The notes under the pieces are model-generated. The model saw only the letters and a program-made list of their open reading frames with translations, did no database searches and had not been told where the DNA came from. Of a DNA stretch of 64,000 nucleotides, positions 35,355 through 46,775 are shown piece after piece. Origin of the DNA: Aquatica leii (lineage: Eukaryota; Arthropoda; Insecta; Coleoptera; Lampyridae); NCBI GenBank assembly GCA_035610365.1, contig CM069436.1, forward strand, positions 58,419,505-58,483,504, given 5' to 3'. The position numbers and the translations under genes were made by a program. The stretch's first letter is position 1, and every line of letters starts with the position of its first letter.

Positions 35355-36215
35355 TAGTGCAGTCGGCAGCTTAGAACACTTCGGCGAAAGGATCGCAGGT
35401 GATATTCGGTGTGCTAATTATAAAATAATTAAAACAGCGCCAAAACGGTAGGAAAACTATTAACTACATATCCCGTTTAAATCTGTCAAACGCTGAAAGA
35501 AAACAAATGTCAAAGCACAAGTTGTAACAACAAATATATTTATTTCAACAAAATAAGGAAGTTGTTAAAAAAGAAGCGATGTAGAACTATGTAGATGCTA
35601 TCAATTAAGAGTTTGTCAATATTGTTAGTGCAGGCCCGTTAGGTTGGGCAACACTTTGTACATATAAACAAATTTGTTGGTTTAACTTTACATTAAAAGA
35701 ACATGAATACGACAGAAATGTCCAATATTTTGCACTTAAGCGAAACAGAGCGTATCGTTCAATATATGACAAAAAAATAGTTTTATACTTAATTTTGACA
35801 GCAAACGTATTATGTACGTACAGTCGTGCTTACAAACGACTGACAACATAGACAAAAGAAATTTGTTATAGGAAACAAAATACTCACAATTTAGTGTCCC
35901 AAAACATGCTATTAGCTAATAGCACGTCCCACACAAATTCTCTAAAACTGTTGAAAAGTAAGTTATTACTTACATATAGCGTTATCACAAATAAATTTCT
36001 TAGTTTTATACGAACCAAGTGCGGCAAGTTTCCCTACGTTAGTATAGATATTTCGGTAGGTGTGCTTTTCAATTTGCTTGTAATCGTAGCAATTGAAACT
36101 ATGGTTTTGATATCCTCAATTAACGTAGGTCTACAGAATACGCATTCGGAACAATATTCAACACCCCCTGCGTGTTTATTAAATGTTCACAGAAATTTTC
36201 CAAAGTTCTTTTAAT
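35355..36215 (-). repeat. Dispersed LTR-like family, copy 2
   Basis: It carries the block order of copy 1 on the minus strand: GCGTTATCACAAATAA (35980), ACGTACAGTCGTGCTTACA (35818-35836), TTGTAACAACAAATATATTT (35522), GCTGAAAGAAAACAAATGTC (35494), CCGTTTAAA (35471), AGCGCCAAAACGG (35436) and GGATCGCAGGT (35390). It shares further blocks with copy 3, such as ATTAGCTAATAGCA and GGCAACACTTTG-ACATATAA, both also seen in copy 3 with a few changes. The 106-codon frame at 35894-36214 lies inside it and is unlikely to be a gene. Confidence 0.62.
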
Positions 36216-36219
36216 ATGT

Positions 36220-39180
36220 GCAGGTAACCAAAGTTACAAGAACACCTGCAGGCGACTAAAGTTGACCGATGAATTTCTCATAACAACCACATCTTAAACC
36301 GCTATTTAGTATTGCATTATGCTTTGAAGCTAGTTTAGAAGAATCAATGAATATGCGCCAGTTTTATGATATTTTATTTCAAAGACTTTATGCCGCTTAA
36401 ACATCATTACAATAAACCAGATTTTCCTCTTTAGAAAAAACATTTAAAAAATTTTCTTACTCGTGCCTTTATCACGAAAATGCGGTTCCAGATCAAAGCA
36501 GCTTTTTGTTTTTTATCTTTGATTCTAGTAGTTTGTCTGTTTTTTTTTTTGAAAGTTTTTTACTATGTCGTTGTTTGCGCTAAGAAAGAAGTTGGTGTCC
36601 CTTGTCAACAGAAAAATCTGAACTAGATTCGTCCTAAAAAAACTAATGCTCACTCAAGATGTTATCTGAAATAGAAATTAGTTGTGGAACTGGTACTTTA
36701 GAACAATTGGAGGCTGGACGATTGCTGCTGAGTCAAGATATATTTTTTTTCTTTTCACGCCATATCATAGGAAACAAAATGAGTTTTTCTTATCCTTAAA
36801 CCACAAGCGAAGATTTTCCTCGCGTTTTCTGCTCACGTTTTGTCCGGCTTTTCATTTATTGGTATTGTTCAGCTATAAGTGACAGAATTATTGTGAGAAG
36901 ACTTAGTTTTAAGGTAATTTTTTTAAATAAAAAATGGAATACTCAATTTTAAGTTAATTTTACGTTAAATATATAATAAAGTAAAGTGCTGCAAAAAAAT
37001 GACGAGATGAAATTTTTTTGGTAATTTTTTAACTTTTACCAAGTTGAAATCTATAAGAATATGTGTAAAAATGCAGATTTTTACTTACCTTACTGTGTTA
37101 TTCAATCTACAGATTAATTTTCATAAAATAGAAATAAAACAATGAGATATTTTGAATTAAACAAATAGCGCAACAGCTTTCTTTTATAAGAAAAACAAAA
37201 TTGAATTCAGATGCACAGAAAGCACGACAAAAGAAAATTCACGTATTATCCAAATTTACGATCATGAAAAAGCTGAAAATATCTAAGGTTGCGTCAATTG
37301 AATACACAGGTATCTTTTGCACAGGTTTCGTTATAAATAGGAAACGAGGAGCTTATTAGCTGTAAAACAAACGAAGATGGTTTTATTTACTGGAAAGCTG
37401 AGTACAGCAAGTATTACATACGCTTTCTTGAATACTCTATATCAAACAAAACGGTTTTTAGTTATTATTAGAAGTACTATTATTTGTCACGTAGTAAAAG
37501 ATAAATGATATAGAAAAAATAAATTAGGTTTATTATCATAATTAAAAAATTACTCTATTTTTTTTATAAAAAACGGAGATAATTATTCTTATACTTCATC
37601 GTAAATTACTCTCATTTATTTATGCGTTCTTACGTTAACTTAGCCATTTTTATACTTCTGGGTGCAATAATTAAAATTAAAGTTTGCAGATGACCTAAAT
37701 AAATTATGACAAGTAGTTGAATAATGTAAAAAAATAATTTAAATCATAAAATGTAACTACAAACTCTATTTACGTTTAGGTGTACAGCATTTTGTTATAT
37801 ATTTTTAATAACATGTTTTCCTTTGATTTGTTTTATTACATTAAGTCTTCGTGTTTTTCGACAGTTTATTATTATTATTATAAGTTAAAATTTGTTTTCA
37901 AAAGAAACAGCCACTGCGAAAACGTAATTTTGAGAGAGTTTACAAAGCACATAATCTAAAGAATTTTCTTTGAACTTTGTTTATAGATTTTTTTACAAAA
38001 TTCATGGTTAAATTAATTACATACAGTTTAAATTATAAACCGTAAAGTAGATCAAAATCTCAATCTTTGCAAATAAAACAACTTATAGATTTACAACAAT
38101 TTATAATAAATCACGTCACATTTAATGTTGTTTTTAAAATTTTTCTTATAATATATTAAATATCTATAACATTTCTTTAGTTTCTAAAAAAATTTAGTTG
38201 AAAAAAAATTATTACCAATGTTATAACTACAAAGAAAAGTAGAAATATTAGATAACGCAGTTATTTGTGAAATAATGTGCCAAATTGAACAAAATAATGG
38301 TATATAAATAAATGGTGAAATGTGATAATAATTTTTTTTATTATTAAACTCTCAAGAGAAAGAGCTAAGTAAATAATAAGAGCATAAAAAAGTATTTGTA
38401 ACAGAACACGCTACATACAAAAATTAAATAAATTAAGCTATCAAAACCACAAGAATATCAGGTAGCTTGATAGGTATATTACATTGAAGCAAACTTGCTT
38501 TTTGTAATACAAAGTTGGTATAAACGTCATATTTCTGTTTAAAAAACAGATAAAATTTTATCTTTTATAAGAAATTATTTTTTGCATTGTTAGATAATTA
38601 AAAAATTTCAAAAATGTTTACACTTTACCATCATAATTTACTTAATAAATATAGTCATAAATTGAACGATTAAGCAAAAGTAGTCTGGGAGACTCAAAGC
38701 TTACGGAAATATTTAATTTTTCAAAGCTAGAACCCAAATGAAGGTATTTGATACTTTTTTAAAAACCATTGATACGTCAACTTTAGGAATAGTGAAAGCT
38801 GCTCTAGGAACACAACGACATTTAACAGAGTGTTCGTAGTTTACTGAAAAATAAAGACACAAATATGCTACAATTTTAGAAAATGAACGTAAGGCATAGT
38901 CGCTTTAAAAATGTAGGCACCTGTTATTTAAGATTAATTTGTTAGACATGTAACGCCTGGAGAGAAATGATAACTATCGGCAACTCTCATGCGAAAACTG
39001 GGTCGTGGATTGCACAAAACTTTCTTCTTTTTTTTTGTTTTGGAACATATTAATTTTTACTTATCTAATTTTTTTATAATTTAAAATTTGGGCGCCGAAG
39101 GAAATAAAAACCATAACGACCACACCAGTTTTTTTTTACATTTTCTTTATTTTAGAAAGACAAATTGATACTTCAGTTCC
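36220..39180. other. AT-rich intronic DNA, nothing recognised
   Basis: Nearly 3 kb with no recognisable motif. The frame at 36682-36882 and its antisense were inspected and match no family I know. Confidence 0.5.
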
Positions 39181-39194
39181 GTTATTCAGCATCG

Positions 39195-40010
39195 TACGTA
39201 ACGTAAAGCTGATTTTTGATTAAAACCTTCACACTTGATAAAACATAGTTCTTCTTCCAAACATAATCTCCTACGTATGTTACCGGTCGTTTACACAGGT
39301 TAAAAGCTTTTGAATTACGTTCATAAGCCATATGCAATTTCTTAACGATATCTGGCTAAAGATAGTTTAGTTCGTTCATATATTTAACCAATATTTCTCT
39401 GGTGTTGAAGTTAATTTCTTGAGGATCTAATTTTTTTAATCTACCATAATATTCTTTGGAATTGGGTACTGTTCTACCAAAAGTAAGAAAAGAAGGTGTA
39501 AAACCCGTTACTTCGTGTACTGAATTTTAGATTGCACGGGCAATTTTAGGGATTTTGTGTTTACTGGTTTGGAGTTTCTTTTAACGTATGCACGGAGAGC
39601 TGTCACTATAACTCTATTTACTAGCTCAGTTGGGCTTACCTGAGGATGGTACAAGGCATTATACTAGAGTTTTTACACTTTGTACGTCTTTACTAGCTTT
39701 TTTACAGCATTGCTGAAAAATTATCGACCATTATCACACACATTAATCTGCGAAACACTGTAAGTTAAAAACAATTTACAGAAACTTAGTTATCGCACTG
39801 ACGGTAACTTGCCGTAGTGGATGAATCAAAACAAACTTGGTAAACTAATCATAAACCACCTTTTTAATATACCAAAATCATTTGAAAAGGAAATTCTATG
39901 ACTTTCTCTTTACCTATTAATTAATTATGAACCCTTTCAAATTGGCCCTATGACTATGACAATTACAAGAGAATCAACGTAAATTACAAAAATAGAAGTC
40001 CATGCTTACC
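39195..40010 (-). pseudogene. Gypsy-type LTR retrotransposon integrase (degraded)
   Basis: The minus strand shows, across frameshifts, the integrase core and tail in order. These are WFTKFVLIHPLRQVTV-like text read as FTKFVLIHPLRQVTV (near 39855-39810), LFLTYSVSQINVCDNG (39770-39720) with the second catalytic D, and LYHPQVSPTELVNRVIVTAL (39660-39600) with the catalytic E. VHEVTGFTPSFLTFGRTVP, read with one frame change, follows near 39510-39465. Then come YYGRLKKLDPQEINFNTREI, DIVKKLHMAYERNSKAFNLC, KRPVTYVGDYVWKKNYVLSS. This matches Ty3/Gypsy integrases with the C-terminal GDxVWKKNYVLSDA element. It would insert cDNA copies into the genome. No RT, protease or gag was recognised upstream (40010-40300), and no LTR is securely linked to it. 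Confidence 0.82.
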
Positions 40011-40019
40011 CCAGGAAGG

Positions 40020-40745
40020 TTTTTACAAAAACAACAAAAATAATACACCTATTTGTAATACAGGAAATTGTGAAAATTTAAAAGTAAAAACTTTGATGGG
40101 CGTTTACGTTGGTCCATATATGTGAAGCGGACCACAGTTAGCGGAAAAATAATTTATCAATTTGACATTTATCCGTGCCCTGCGACGAAAAATGGGCGTT
40201 CCGAGTACAAATATTATACAGGGAACAAACATCATACTAAAACACTTTTAACATAACAAGAGACACTACGTAGCTTTTAACCAATACGAACGATAAAAAG
40301 AAGAAAACAAATGCTTGATATTGCAACAACTTTTATTAACAATTTGTACAAAAAATGTTTTTTTAGAACCTGCATTGCGTCGTCCGGCAATCATTCTTAC
40401 TAAACTAAATAATCATAATTACAACTAAGTACTGAGTGTTTGGAAGTGAAAGTTTGAAACAAAAGCTCTAAGCATTAACTCGACAATAGCAAAATATGAC
40501 TTGTCCTAACGTTCCATGTTTGATATTATAGTAGATAGTCGAGTTACAACCCAAAGTTTGATTTTTCTTATAGCTGTCATTGTGAGTTTAAGCAAAGTCA
40601 AATAAGATTTTCTTTTCTGATGTCAATAGTGTTTTACAAACAAATGTTTAAAGGTTTATTAGATTTTATTTGTTGATGCATACTTAGCTTGAAAAAGAAT
40701 TATAATTTTCTATTCTGAATAACTGCCGTGCTGTCGATTTTTTAC
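40020..40745. other. Sequence upstream of the Gypsy integrase, no clear coding
   Basis: The region may include further decayed pol sequence near 40090-40240, but no motif is readable. Confidence 0.4.
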
Positions 40746-40750
40746 AAGGT

Positions 40751-40915
40751 GCGCTCTTGTCGCATGTAGCAGTGTACATCTTCAGAAACTGGTATAAACT
40801 GATTAATTGCTCTTTGACGTCTCGTTTTTATTGACTGGCTGAAGATGTCTACTGCGACGTGCAACAAAAGCTCGGTTTGTGAGAAATTGACTACACAAGA
40901 GTTGTCTAGAATGGA
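40751..40915 (+). repeat. Inverted-repeat hairpin of the same family (copy 2)
   Basis: The right arm CTGAAGATGTCTACTGCGAC continues through GTGCAACAAAAGCTC (40839-40873). The left arm (40751-40785) is its inverted copy with about 28 of 35 positions agreeing, ending ACATCTTCAG. About 53 bases separate them. The right arm plus its downstream sequence, to GTCTAGAATGG, repeats the sequence at 14733-14815. Two head-to-head ends of one element, or a snap-back insertion, would produce this. Confidence 0.5.
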
Positions 40916-41204
40916 AAATTATATTAAATTATTTTATTATTTACCTATAATCTGGTTTTATTTAGTTGTAAATCTTAATCATTACGTTTCTCTGCTGAAT
41001 ATTAAGTTACCCTTTTAATAAGAATTAACAATATTCTTTTTGTAATATGTGACAAGGTTTTTAATTTCTGTCGTATCTTAGCTTTTAATTTCATGTTGAA
41101 CCTAAATGGGATCACGTGGGAAAATACAGTAATATGGGATTAATAATGTCTAACGTTTCTACGCGGGAATATGTATTTATTTACTGGGGTATATTATAAG
41201 AGAG

Positions 41205-41835
41205 GAAGTTTCGGCAGAAAAAATAAGAGTGGAGAGAGGAAAAAGGGTCATACAATACGAGGAAGAACTGAGAGAAAGAACAGAATGCAAAATACTACAA
41301 GAATGTTGGAAATAGATAAAGGGAGAAAAAGTGAAGTACGGGCAGGATGGCAGAGAAGAATATTATAAAAGAAACGGGTACGCGAGAGAAGAAGTGGAGA
41401 GCTTAAGAGAAGAGGGAGTAGGGGTAAGAGAAGAAATAATAAGGAGAGATAGGGACATCGAAAAACAAGAGAGATGGACAAGGATAAAACAGGGCAGATA
41501 TAATTATAAATTATAAAAATATCAAGGGTGAAGGGGTGCCAGAATATTTGAATGTTAAAGGGAACAAAGCAACAGGAAGAAAAAAATGATATCACGGTTC
41601 AGATGTAGGAACGAAGAGTTAGGTAATAAATAATGAAAAAAAAGAAGAAAAGATGTGCAAACTATGTATAGAAGAGACGGAGGACCTTAATCACATGAGA
41701 AATAAATGCAAAGAGTTAAGAGAGTAGGTTAAAAAAGTAGAGGAAATCTTAGAAGAAAACGGAAAAGGAGCGGAGTGGATGGAAGAAGTATAGAGAAGGA
41801 GGACAAGTTAAGAGGAGAGGAGGAAAAATGAAATG
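41205..41835 (+). pseudogene. LINE ORF2 C-terminal tail with CxxC-H-C finger
   Basis: The + strand is strikingly purine-rich. It reads REEYYKRNGYAREEVESLRE, VREEIIRRDRDIEKQERWTR and IKQGRYN. After a frameshift it continues PEYLNVKGNK, then EEKMCKLCIEETEDLNHMRN and KCKELRE, then EILEENGKGAEWMEEV. This matches the C-terminal part of a group of insect non-LTR retrotransposons (YxNRNGYxxxEVExLRxxG, ERDxExQxQERxxRIxxSRYN, IPEYLxxE, RCRMCxEExETxEHxxxxC, WMxExWKRR). The Cys/His residues of the finger (C-x2-C-x8-H-x4-C) are all present. The RT and endonuclease are absent, so it is a severely 5'-truncated insertion. Large minus-strand frames over this region are antisense shadows. Confidence 0.78.
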
Positions 41836-42394
41836 TAAAAAAATTTTAAAAAAAGGGTAAATTCTAAATAAGGGAAACACGAAACAATTTGTAAACTAAG
41901 TAAGTAAGCAAATAAAGGTAAACTATATGTATTTATTTCGTGTTTTGGCTATAGCGCGATAGATGACGCTACGGTGCAATTACAGTAATTTTATTGATGT
42001 TTTGTACAGAATTATAAACTCGCAATATACATAGGTGTTTTTTTTGCTATTTTTCTGTTTTTTCATCGTAAATTAGATTGAAATAAAATTAAATTACATA
42101 TAAAACTAGTTCAGCTGAATACTATAAATAGTTGATAGGGCTTGAAATTGGTACATGATCGTCCAGTTTACAAATGTTTCCAAATGGGAAGATCATGCAT
42201 CTAAGGTACATTTTTACTTGTTTGAATTTTTTTATACATACAACAGCATCTTTTTACTATATACTTCACCAAGTGAAGCAAATTCCTAATTAATATTTGG
42301 ATTGTAAACATGAAGATGGAACCAACGTCTAGTACTCAAGCACCCGATAATCACAATTATGACTTTTTTGATGTTTTTTGTTATATTAAATATT

Positions 42395-42480
42395 GTATTT
42401 CCAGATATACTGAAAGAATATAATAGACATATGGGTGGGGTAGACGTTTAAGAATCTGTATAAGAATCTATTCTATCAAA
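42395..42480 (+). pseudogene. piggyBac-like transposase fragment
   Basis: The + strand reads FPDILKEYNRHMGGVDV at 42400-42450, then after a stop SKMRSNKR. It matches the piggyBac block after the third catalytic aspartate (PxxVxxYNxxMGGVDxxDQxxxxYxxxxRSxKW). It is short, with stops; the flanks to 42620 show no further motif. It lies in the opposite orientation to the piggyBac at 47120-48003, so the two may be separate insertions. Confidence 0.6.
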
Positions 42481-42619
42481 ATGAGAAGCAATAAACGGTA
42501 ATTTAGGAGCAATCAAAGTGAAATTGTGCCATTACTAAAAGAAGATGTTTGGAAGCAAGACGAAACAAATTCACTCAATTGGAGTGGAAAATATACATAT
42601 ATGAAGAAAAGCGCAGTTT

Positions 42620-43740
42620 CATTCTAAAAGCAGTTGTTTAGAGATTTTTATACTGTAGTTTTGTAGAATAATTTGATTTAGACTTTTAATAAACAACGCT
42701 CTATAAGGCGTAAATGTGCTGTAATAAGTATTTTTGATTTGCTGAAACAATTGATGAAAACACTGTTAGTATTACTTTTTTAATATCTAAGAAGTAGATT
42801 TAATTTTGGGAATCATCAATATTTATTTGTACTTTACGTTATTACCACATTAAAAGCATTTATGGTTTTTATTTGTTCCAACCAACCTTAGATGAGAAGA
42901 TATGTCTGATCATTCGTTACTCCTGACAGGACCGGTCGCAATACTGATCCCAGTGGATCCATTATGTTTAATTTTGTCATCAACTTTTATACATATGGTT
43001 CAACTCATTTTATTAACTTGCCATTAATTATTTTTTTACTTATATCTTAAATAGAATCAAATATTTTTATAAATAATATTACAAAAATTTGTTTTACCAA
43101 ATTCCATAAAAAACTATATAAAAGATATTGCGTGAAACGTAAAAACCTACGACGTTTAACAAAGATAAAATGTAAGGTATTGTGACAGCATGCAGTAGGA
43201 AAAAATTTGCATGCTTTTTACATTTAATTTGTTTTACGGTAGCTGTAATAAAATTACGTTCCGAATAAAACAATATGTAAAAAAAGGAGCGTGTGAAAAA
43301 AAAGCACGTGCAATAAAAAATTAAAAGTTTAGTGAGAAAGAAAATGTTTAGACTTTGTTTAAACAAGATCTTAAAAAATCTATTAAAAGCAAAACAAAGA
43401 AAAATCCATTAACTGCACGTACGACATTGGTCTTTTCAAAAGGAAAGTTTAACGAAGCAGCTTTCTAATTGATTGTTCTAATTTAATCCTTAATTAGACG
43501 ATCTTTATTTTTTTGTCGTTTTGCGTTTTCAATGTTTGTTCGGGTTTTATTTAAGTGAGTAAATATTTTCAAACCATTAGCGTTTTGAAATGCGAACAAA
43601 ATAAATTTGAAAGATCAGTTTCGTTTGTTAATATTTTTTTCGTTTTTACCAAACAAATTAAGGCAATAAAAGTTAAATTTAAAAGTGCGGTCTATTTTTT
43701 ACGCACAGACAGTTTTCTTAAATGTTTCTTATTTTATTCT
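42620..43740. other. AT-rich intronic DNA before dnc exon B
   Basis: Nothing recognised. Frames at 43094-43366 and 43555-43836 are AT-driven; the latter runs into the true exon B, and its upstream part is intron. Confidence 0.55.
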
Positions 43741-43742
43741 AG

Positions 43743-43807
43743 ATCCCGTCGCTCGTCGGGGGCAACGGCTGGTACCACCCCTCAACCTAGAAACTGTAAT
43801 CCTGGAG
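43743..43807 (+). CDS. dnc: dunce / PDE4, next UCR1-linker exon
   Basis: This is a 65-base GC-rich exon standing out in AT-rich DNA. It is preceded by a T-rich tract ending in ATTCTAG and followed by GTAAGT. Its first base completes the AA carried over from the exon at 30452-30553, giving lysine. The joined product reads TNVPTN-K-SRRSSGATAG, then TTPQPRNCNPG, and leaves one base (G) for a following exon. In insect dunce proteins a short, variable Ser/Thr/Pro/Asn-rich linker sits between the [10 protein letters not shown] block and the EELDWCLDQL block of UCR1, which fits this position. A second frame is also open, but only this one matches the splice phase of the preceding exon. The next exon (EELDWCLDQL...) is not visible in the remaining 20 kb, so the following intron runs off the window. 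The link rests on phase, order and strand agreement; the linker itself is poorly conserved. Confidence 0.87.
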
Positions 43808-45395
43808 GTAAGTCTTTATTTGCTTTATTTTATTAATTTTAAAATAAACGATTTTTTTGTCTAACTGAAGCGCTCTCTCTATACATTACTTACATAAATG
43901 GTATAATAAGATTTAAAGTCTGTATGTGAAACCGAGTTAGACGTTAGCAGAAATGTAACAGTTGTACAAGATTTTATCCTCTAGGGATTTTACAGATTTA
44001 CCAATAGTGAAAGATGTATGTATGTATATTAAATTTTCTTATGCTAGATGTTAAACTTTAATTCGTATTTATCACGACGGTCTTCTGTGCACTTTCAGCT
44101 TAAATACGTTGCACTCTAGGGATTTAAATCCCACATTACTTCATAAATTATTTAGTAACAAATAGATATTGGAAAACCGTAAATTATTTCTGACACGACT
44201 TTGATCGAACATATTACGGTAATGGTTTTGTTCTCAAAAAGAATAGAATTATAAATCTTTTATACATAATTCTGTCCTAAGAAATTCTGATTGAAAATGC
44301 TATGTAGTTTCTCGACATAAAGATAATATATACCACATTTAATAATTTGAAATAATTTTATAGTCAATAGTAGATTTACAAATATTAATAATGTAACGAA
44401 TTTTAAATCTAATTTATTTGCAAACGAAGTATTTGCACGATTAGAACTAACAATTATAAACGTAACTAAGTAATATTACTATTACTAGAAAAATAATGTC
44501 CGCGGATAACTTATGTTTATCTAAACCAGTATTTGTTTATATTAAAAACACGTACACTAACACGCCGTATTTATTTTTTACTAGCACGTGTACTTTATCT
44601 GTTTATCTTAGCACACACACATTAATCACTTATTTATTTAAACCAACAAAGTTTTTTTAACACTTCATTCGACTCGATTATTTTTTATATCCTTTTGTTA
44701 TCTGCATCCAGAATGTTTCACGTTTTTCGATCATTGATTTGAAATTTCCAATTCCTTTGAAAACACTTCAATATGAATGTTTTAATCATAAAAATGTTTT
44801 ATAAAGTGCAATTCTCATTGTAAAAATATTACTATATCTCTAGAAAAAAAAATTTTAATATTTGTTGGATTCTAGATTTTCCGTTTTCTACCTTATAAAT
44901 TGTTTTAATGTTTTTATATTAATCATAAAAAAAAACTCTACAATTCTTATTATCCTTATCTTTTTTCTGTTACTATTACTTTTTTTCTTTATTTTATGTT
45001 TGTTAAATACCATATAAGATACAACAACATTTTCCGCTGCTGATTTCATATAGTATCAGCAGCATTATATCATTTTAAAAACTGTTGATATTCATTAGTA
45101 TAAACAGAAAAGTGAAAATCGATCTTAAGAACGACTCCCGACAATGAATCGTCGTTCCGAATCTCAATTGGTCAGTCAAATTTTGAGCGTGAGCGTTTAA
45201 ATAATTTGAATTTATTAAAGATCTCGGTTTCTCTTTGATCTTATTTTATGACCAAGCAAGAATAATCCTACTTTCTGATGGAGTCAAAACATTTTATTTT
45301 AACAATATTATTATAAACAATTTAACTTGTTTTTAACTTTATTAGAATGCCTAGAATTTTTACCTGTTTGTCAAATCCTTAACCAGATATAGATA
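43808..45395. other. AT-rich intronic DNA after dnc exon B
   Basis: No feature is recognised except a short inverted repeat (AACGACTC...GAATCGTCGTT, about 45129-45155). Confidence 0.5.
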
Positions 45396-45399
45396 TTCG

Positions 45400-46775
45400 C
45401 AGTATAAATCAAATTATTTGCAAAAAATTATGATGGCCAGTGTATTGTAATCTGTAAGCTGCCATTCTGGCTTCACCTTTCAAGATGCGCAGAGGTGGTA
45501 GATTTAAAATGAAATTTAGTGCTTCACTTGAGGTGTTTTTACAGGTTCCGGTAATGCACCGATTAGCCAGATATTGTATTCTACTAATTTTGTGTTTTAC
45601 AGTTACTTGTTGGGTTTTGGGCCACCAGACGATTATGCCGTATGAGATTATTGTTCGAAGTATGGTTTTGTACAGCCAAAGAGTCCGTTCCGATTTGAGT
45701 CCCCATTTATTGCATATGGTTTTTTTTCTAATAACTAATGCTTGTCTGCACCTGGTGGTTGTTTTGGCAAAATGGCAGTTCCAATTTAACTTGGAGTCAA
45801 TGGTTAATTCTATGTTACTTAACCTCACTCTCCCAGTTGACGTTTGTTCCAAACAGTTTTAAGCTGACTCTGTTTGTGGTGTTTTTTCGCCGACTAAAGG
45901 TAACAAGGGTGACTTTGTTGGGATTAATTCTAAGATTATTCTCTAGACGCCACTCTTTGGTTATCTTTAATGCTGTTTTCATTACATTAGTACTGTATAC
46001 TTTGACATTTGCCACGTATTAGTATGACTGTTGTTTAACTGGGTGAGCAGTTCATTGACTGTGATGCACTACAAAAGCGGGAGAGAACTTCTTTCTGTGG
46101 ATATCCCCTTGTCGCTTTTATTGTTTTTTCTTTACTAAACAATTTGACTTTTACAGTTCTTCTATTAAGTATTAACATAGTCTATCTAACCGATCTGATG
46201 GTTTGCCATTGCCTTTTTCATGAAGTGATAGGAGATGTTGTCGAAGGCTTTCTCGTTATATCAAAGAACGCTCCAACATACTCTACACTCTATAACTCAA
46301 ATTTTTTGCACTAGTTGGTGTAGTACTGTATCACATGACTTTCTTATTTGGTAAGCACGTTGATATCTATGGATCGGGAATGCTATTAAAGCCACTCTTC
46401 AAGGAACCAACTGCATACACTTTACACTCCATAAGTTTCTCAATTTTTTGCACTAGTTGGTGTAGTACTGTATCACATGATTTTCTTATTTGGTAAGCAC
46501 GTTCATATCTGTGGATCGGAAATGCTATTAAAGCCACTTCCCTCCAATGCTTGTTTACTATTATTTTCAATGTTTTAAGGAAAAATGACGTTAGTCTAAT
46601 GAGTCCGTAAGATTTAGCGTCTGCGTAGCTGCCCTTACCCGGTTTTGGGATGAATACCCGTTCAGTTACACTCCAGGCTTGGGGGATGTAGCTAAATGCG
46701 AGACTTTTTTGCAGGATGTCACTGAGTGCGTTAAGCAGTATATCTATCCCTTTTTTACAGAACAAAGCCTTTACT
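45400..46775 (-). pseudogene. LINE reverse transcriptase (LOA/I-like) with internal duplication
   Basis: From high to low coordinates the minus strand reads QKSLAFSYIPQAWSVTERVF, IPKPGKGSYADAKSYGLIRL, TSFFLKTLKIIVN, then RYERAYQIRKSCDTVLHQLV (46500-46420). That last piece is repeated at 46360-46280. EKAFDNISYHFMKKA (RT motif A, 46245-46205), TRGYPQKEVLSRF (motif B region), and VYSTNVMKTALKITKEWRLE follow. The thumb and C-terminus come next: IDSKLNWNCHF, NKWGLKSERTLWLYKTILRT, SYGIIVWWPKTQ, YLANRCITGTCKNTSSEALN, LNLPPLRILKGEARMAAYRL. The WGL-VWWPK-LA-LCITGAMKT-LNLPPL pattern is that of LINEs with a downstream RNase H (LOA/I group). No Y-ADD box is visible, so that block seems deleted between 46070 and 45990. 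Stops and frameshifts are present. Confidence 0.82.
46275..46543. repeat. 141-base tandem duplication inside the LINE RT
   Basis: TTTTTTGCACTAGTTGGTGT with its next 80 bases occurs at 46303 and again 141 bases later. The copies differ at only a few positions (for example GGATCGGGAATG against GGATCGGAAATG). Confidence 0.9.

Larger units (their letters stand above)
30554..43742 (+). other. dnc: Intron between the two dnc exons (13.2 kb, phase 2)
   Basis: The intron begins GTAAGT and ends TTATTCTAG. It splits a lysine codon after its second base. It carries a Penelope-like fragment, two LTR-like copies in opposite orientation, a Gypsy integrase, a LINE tail and a piggyBac scrap. Introns of tens of kilobases are typical for dunce genes, which also use several internal promoters; I could not recognise any such promoter here. 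Confidence 0.85.

Noticed and set aside
35894..36214. A 106-codon + strand frame
   Set aside because: It lies within the dispersed LTR-like family on the non-canonical strand and is not open in the other copies.
36215..39195. Pairing the Gypsy integrase with LTR-like copy 2 as one LTR retrotransposon
   Set aside because: Strand and order would allow it, but about 3 kb of unrecognised sequence lies between, and no matching second LTR stands at the right distance upstream.
41248..41595. A 115-codon minus-strand open frame rich in Leu, Phe and Ser
   Set aside because: It is the antisense of the purine-rich LINE tail on the + strand, whose translation matches a known family.
45485..45862. A 125-codon + strand frame
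   Set aside because: It is antisense to the LINE RT C-terminal part on the minus strand.
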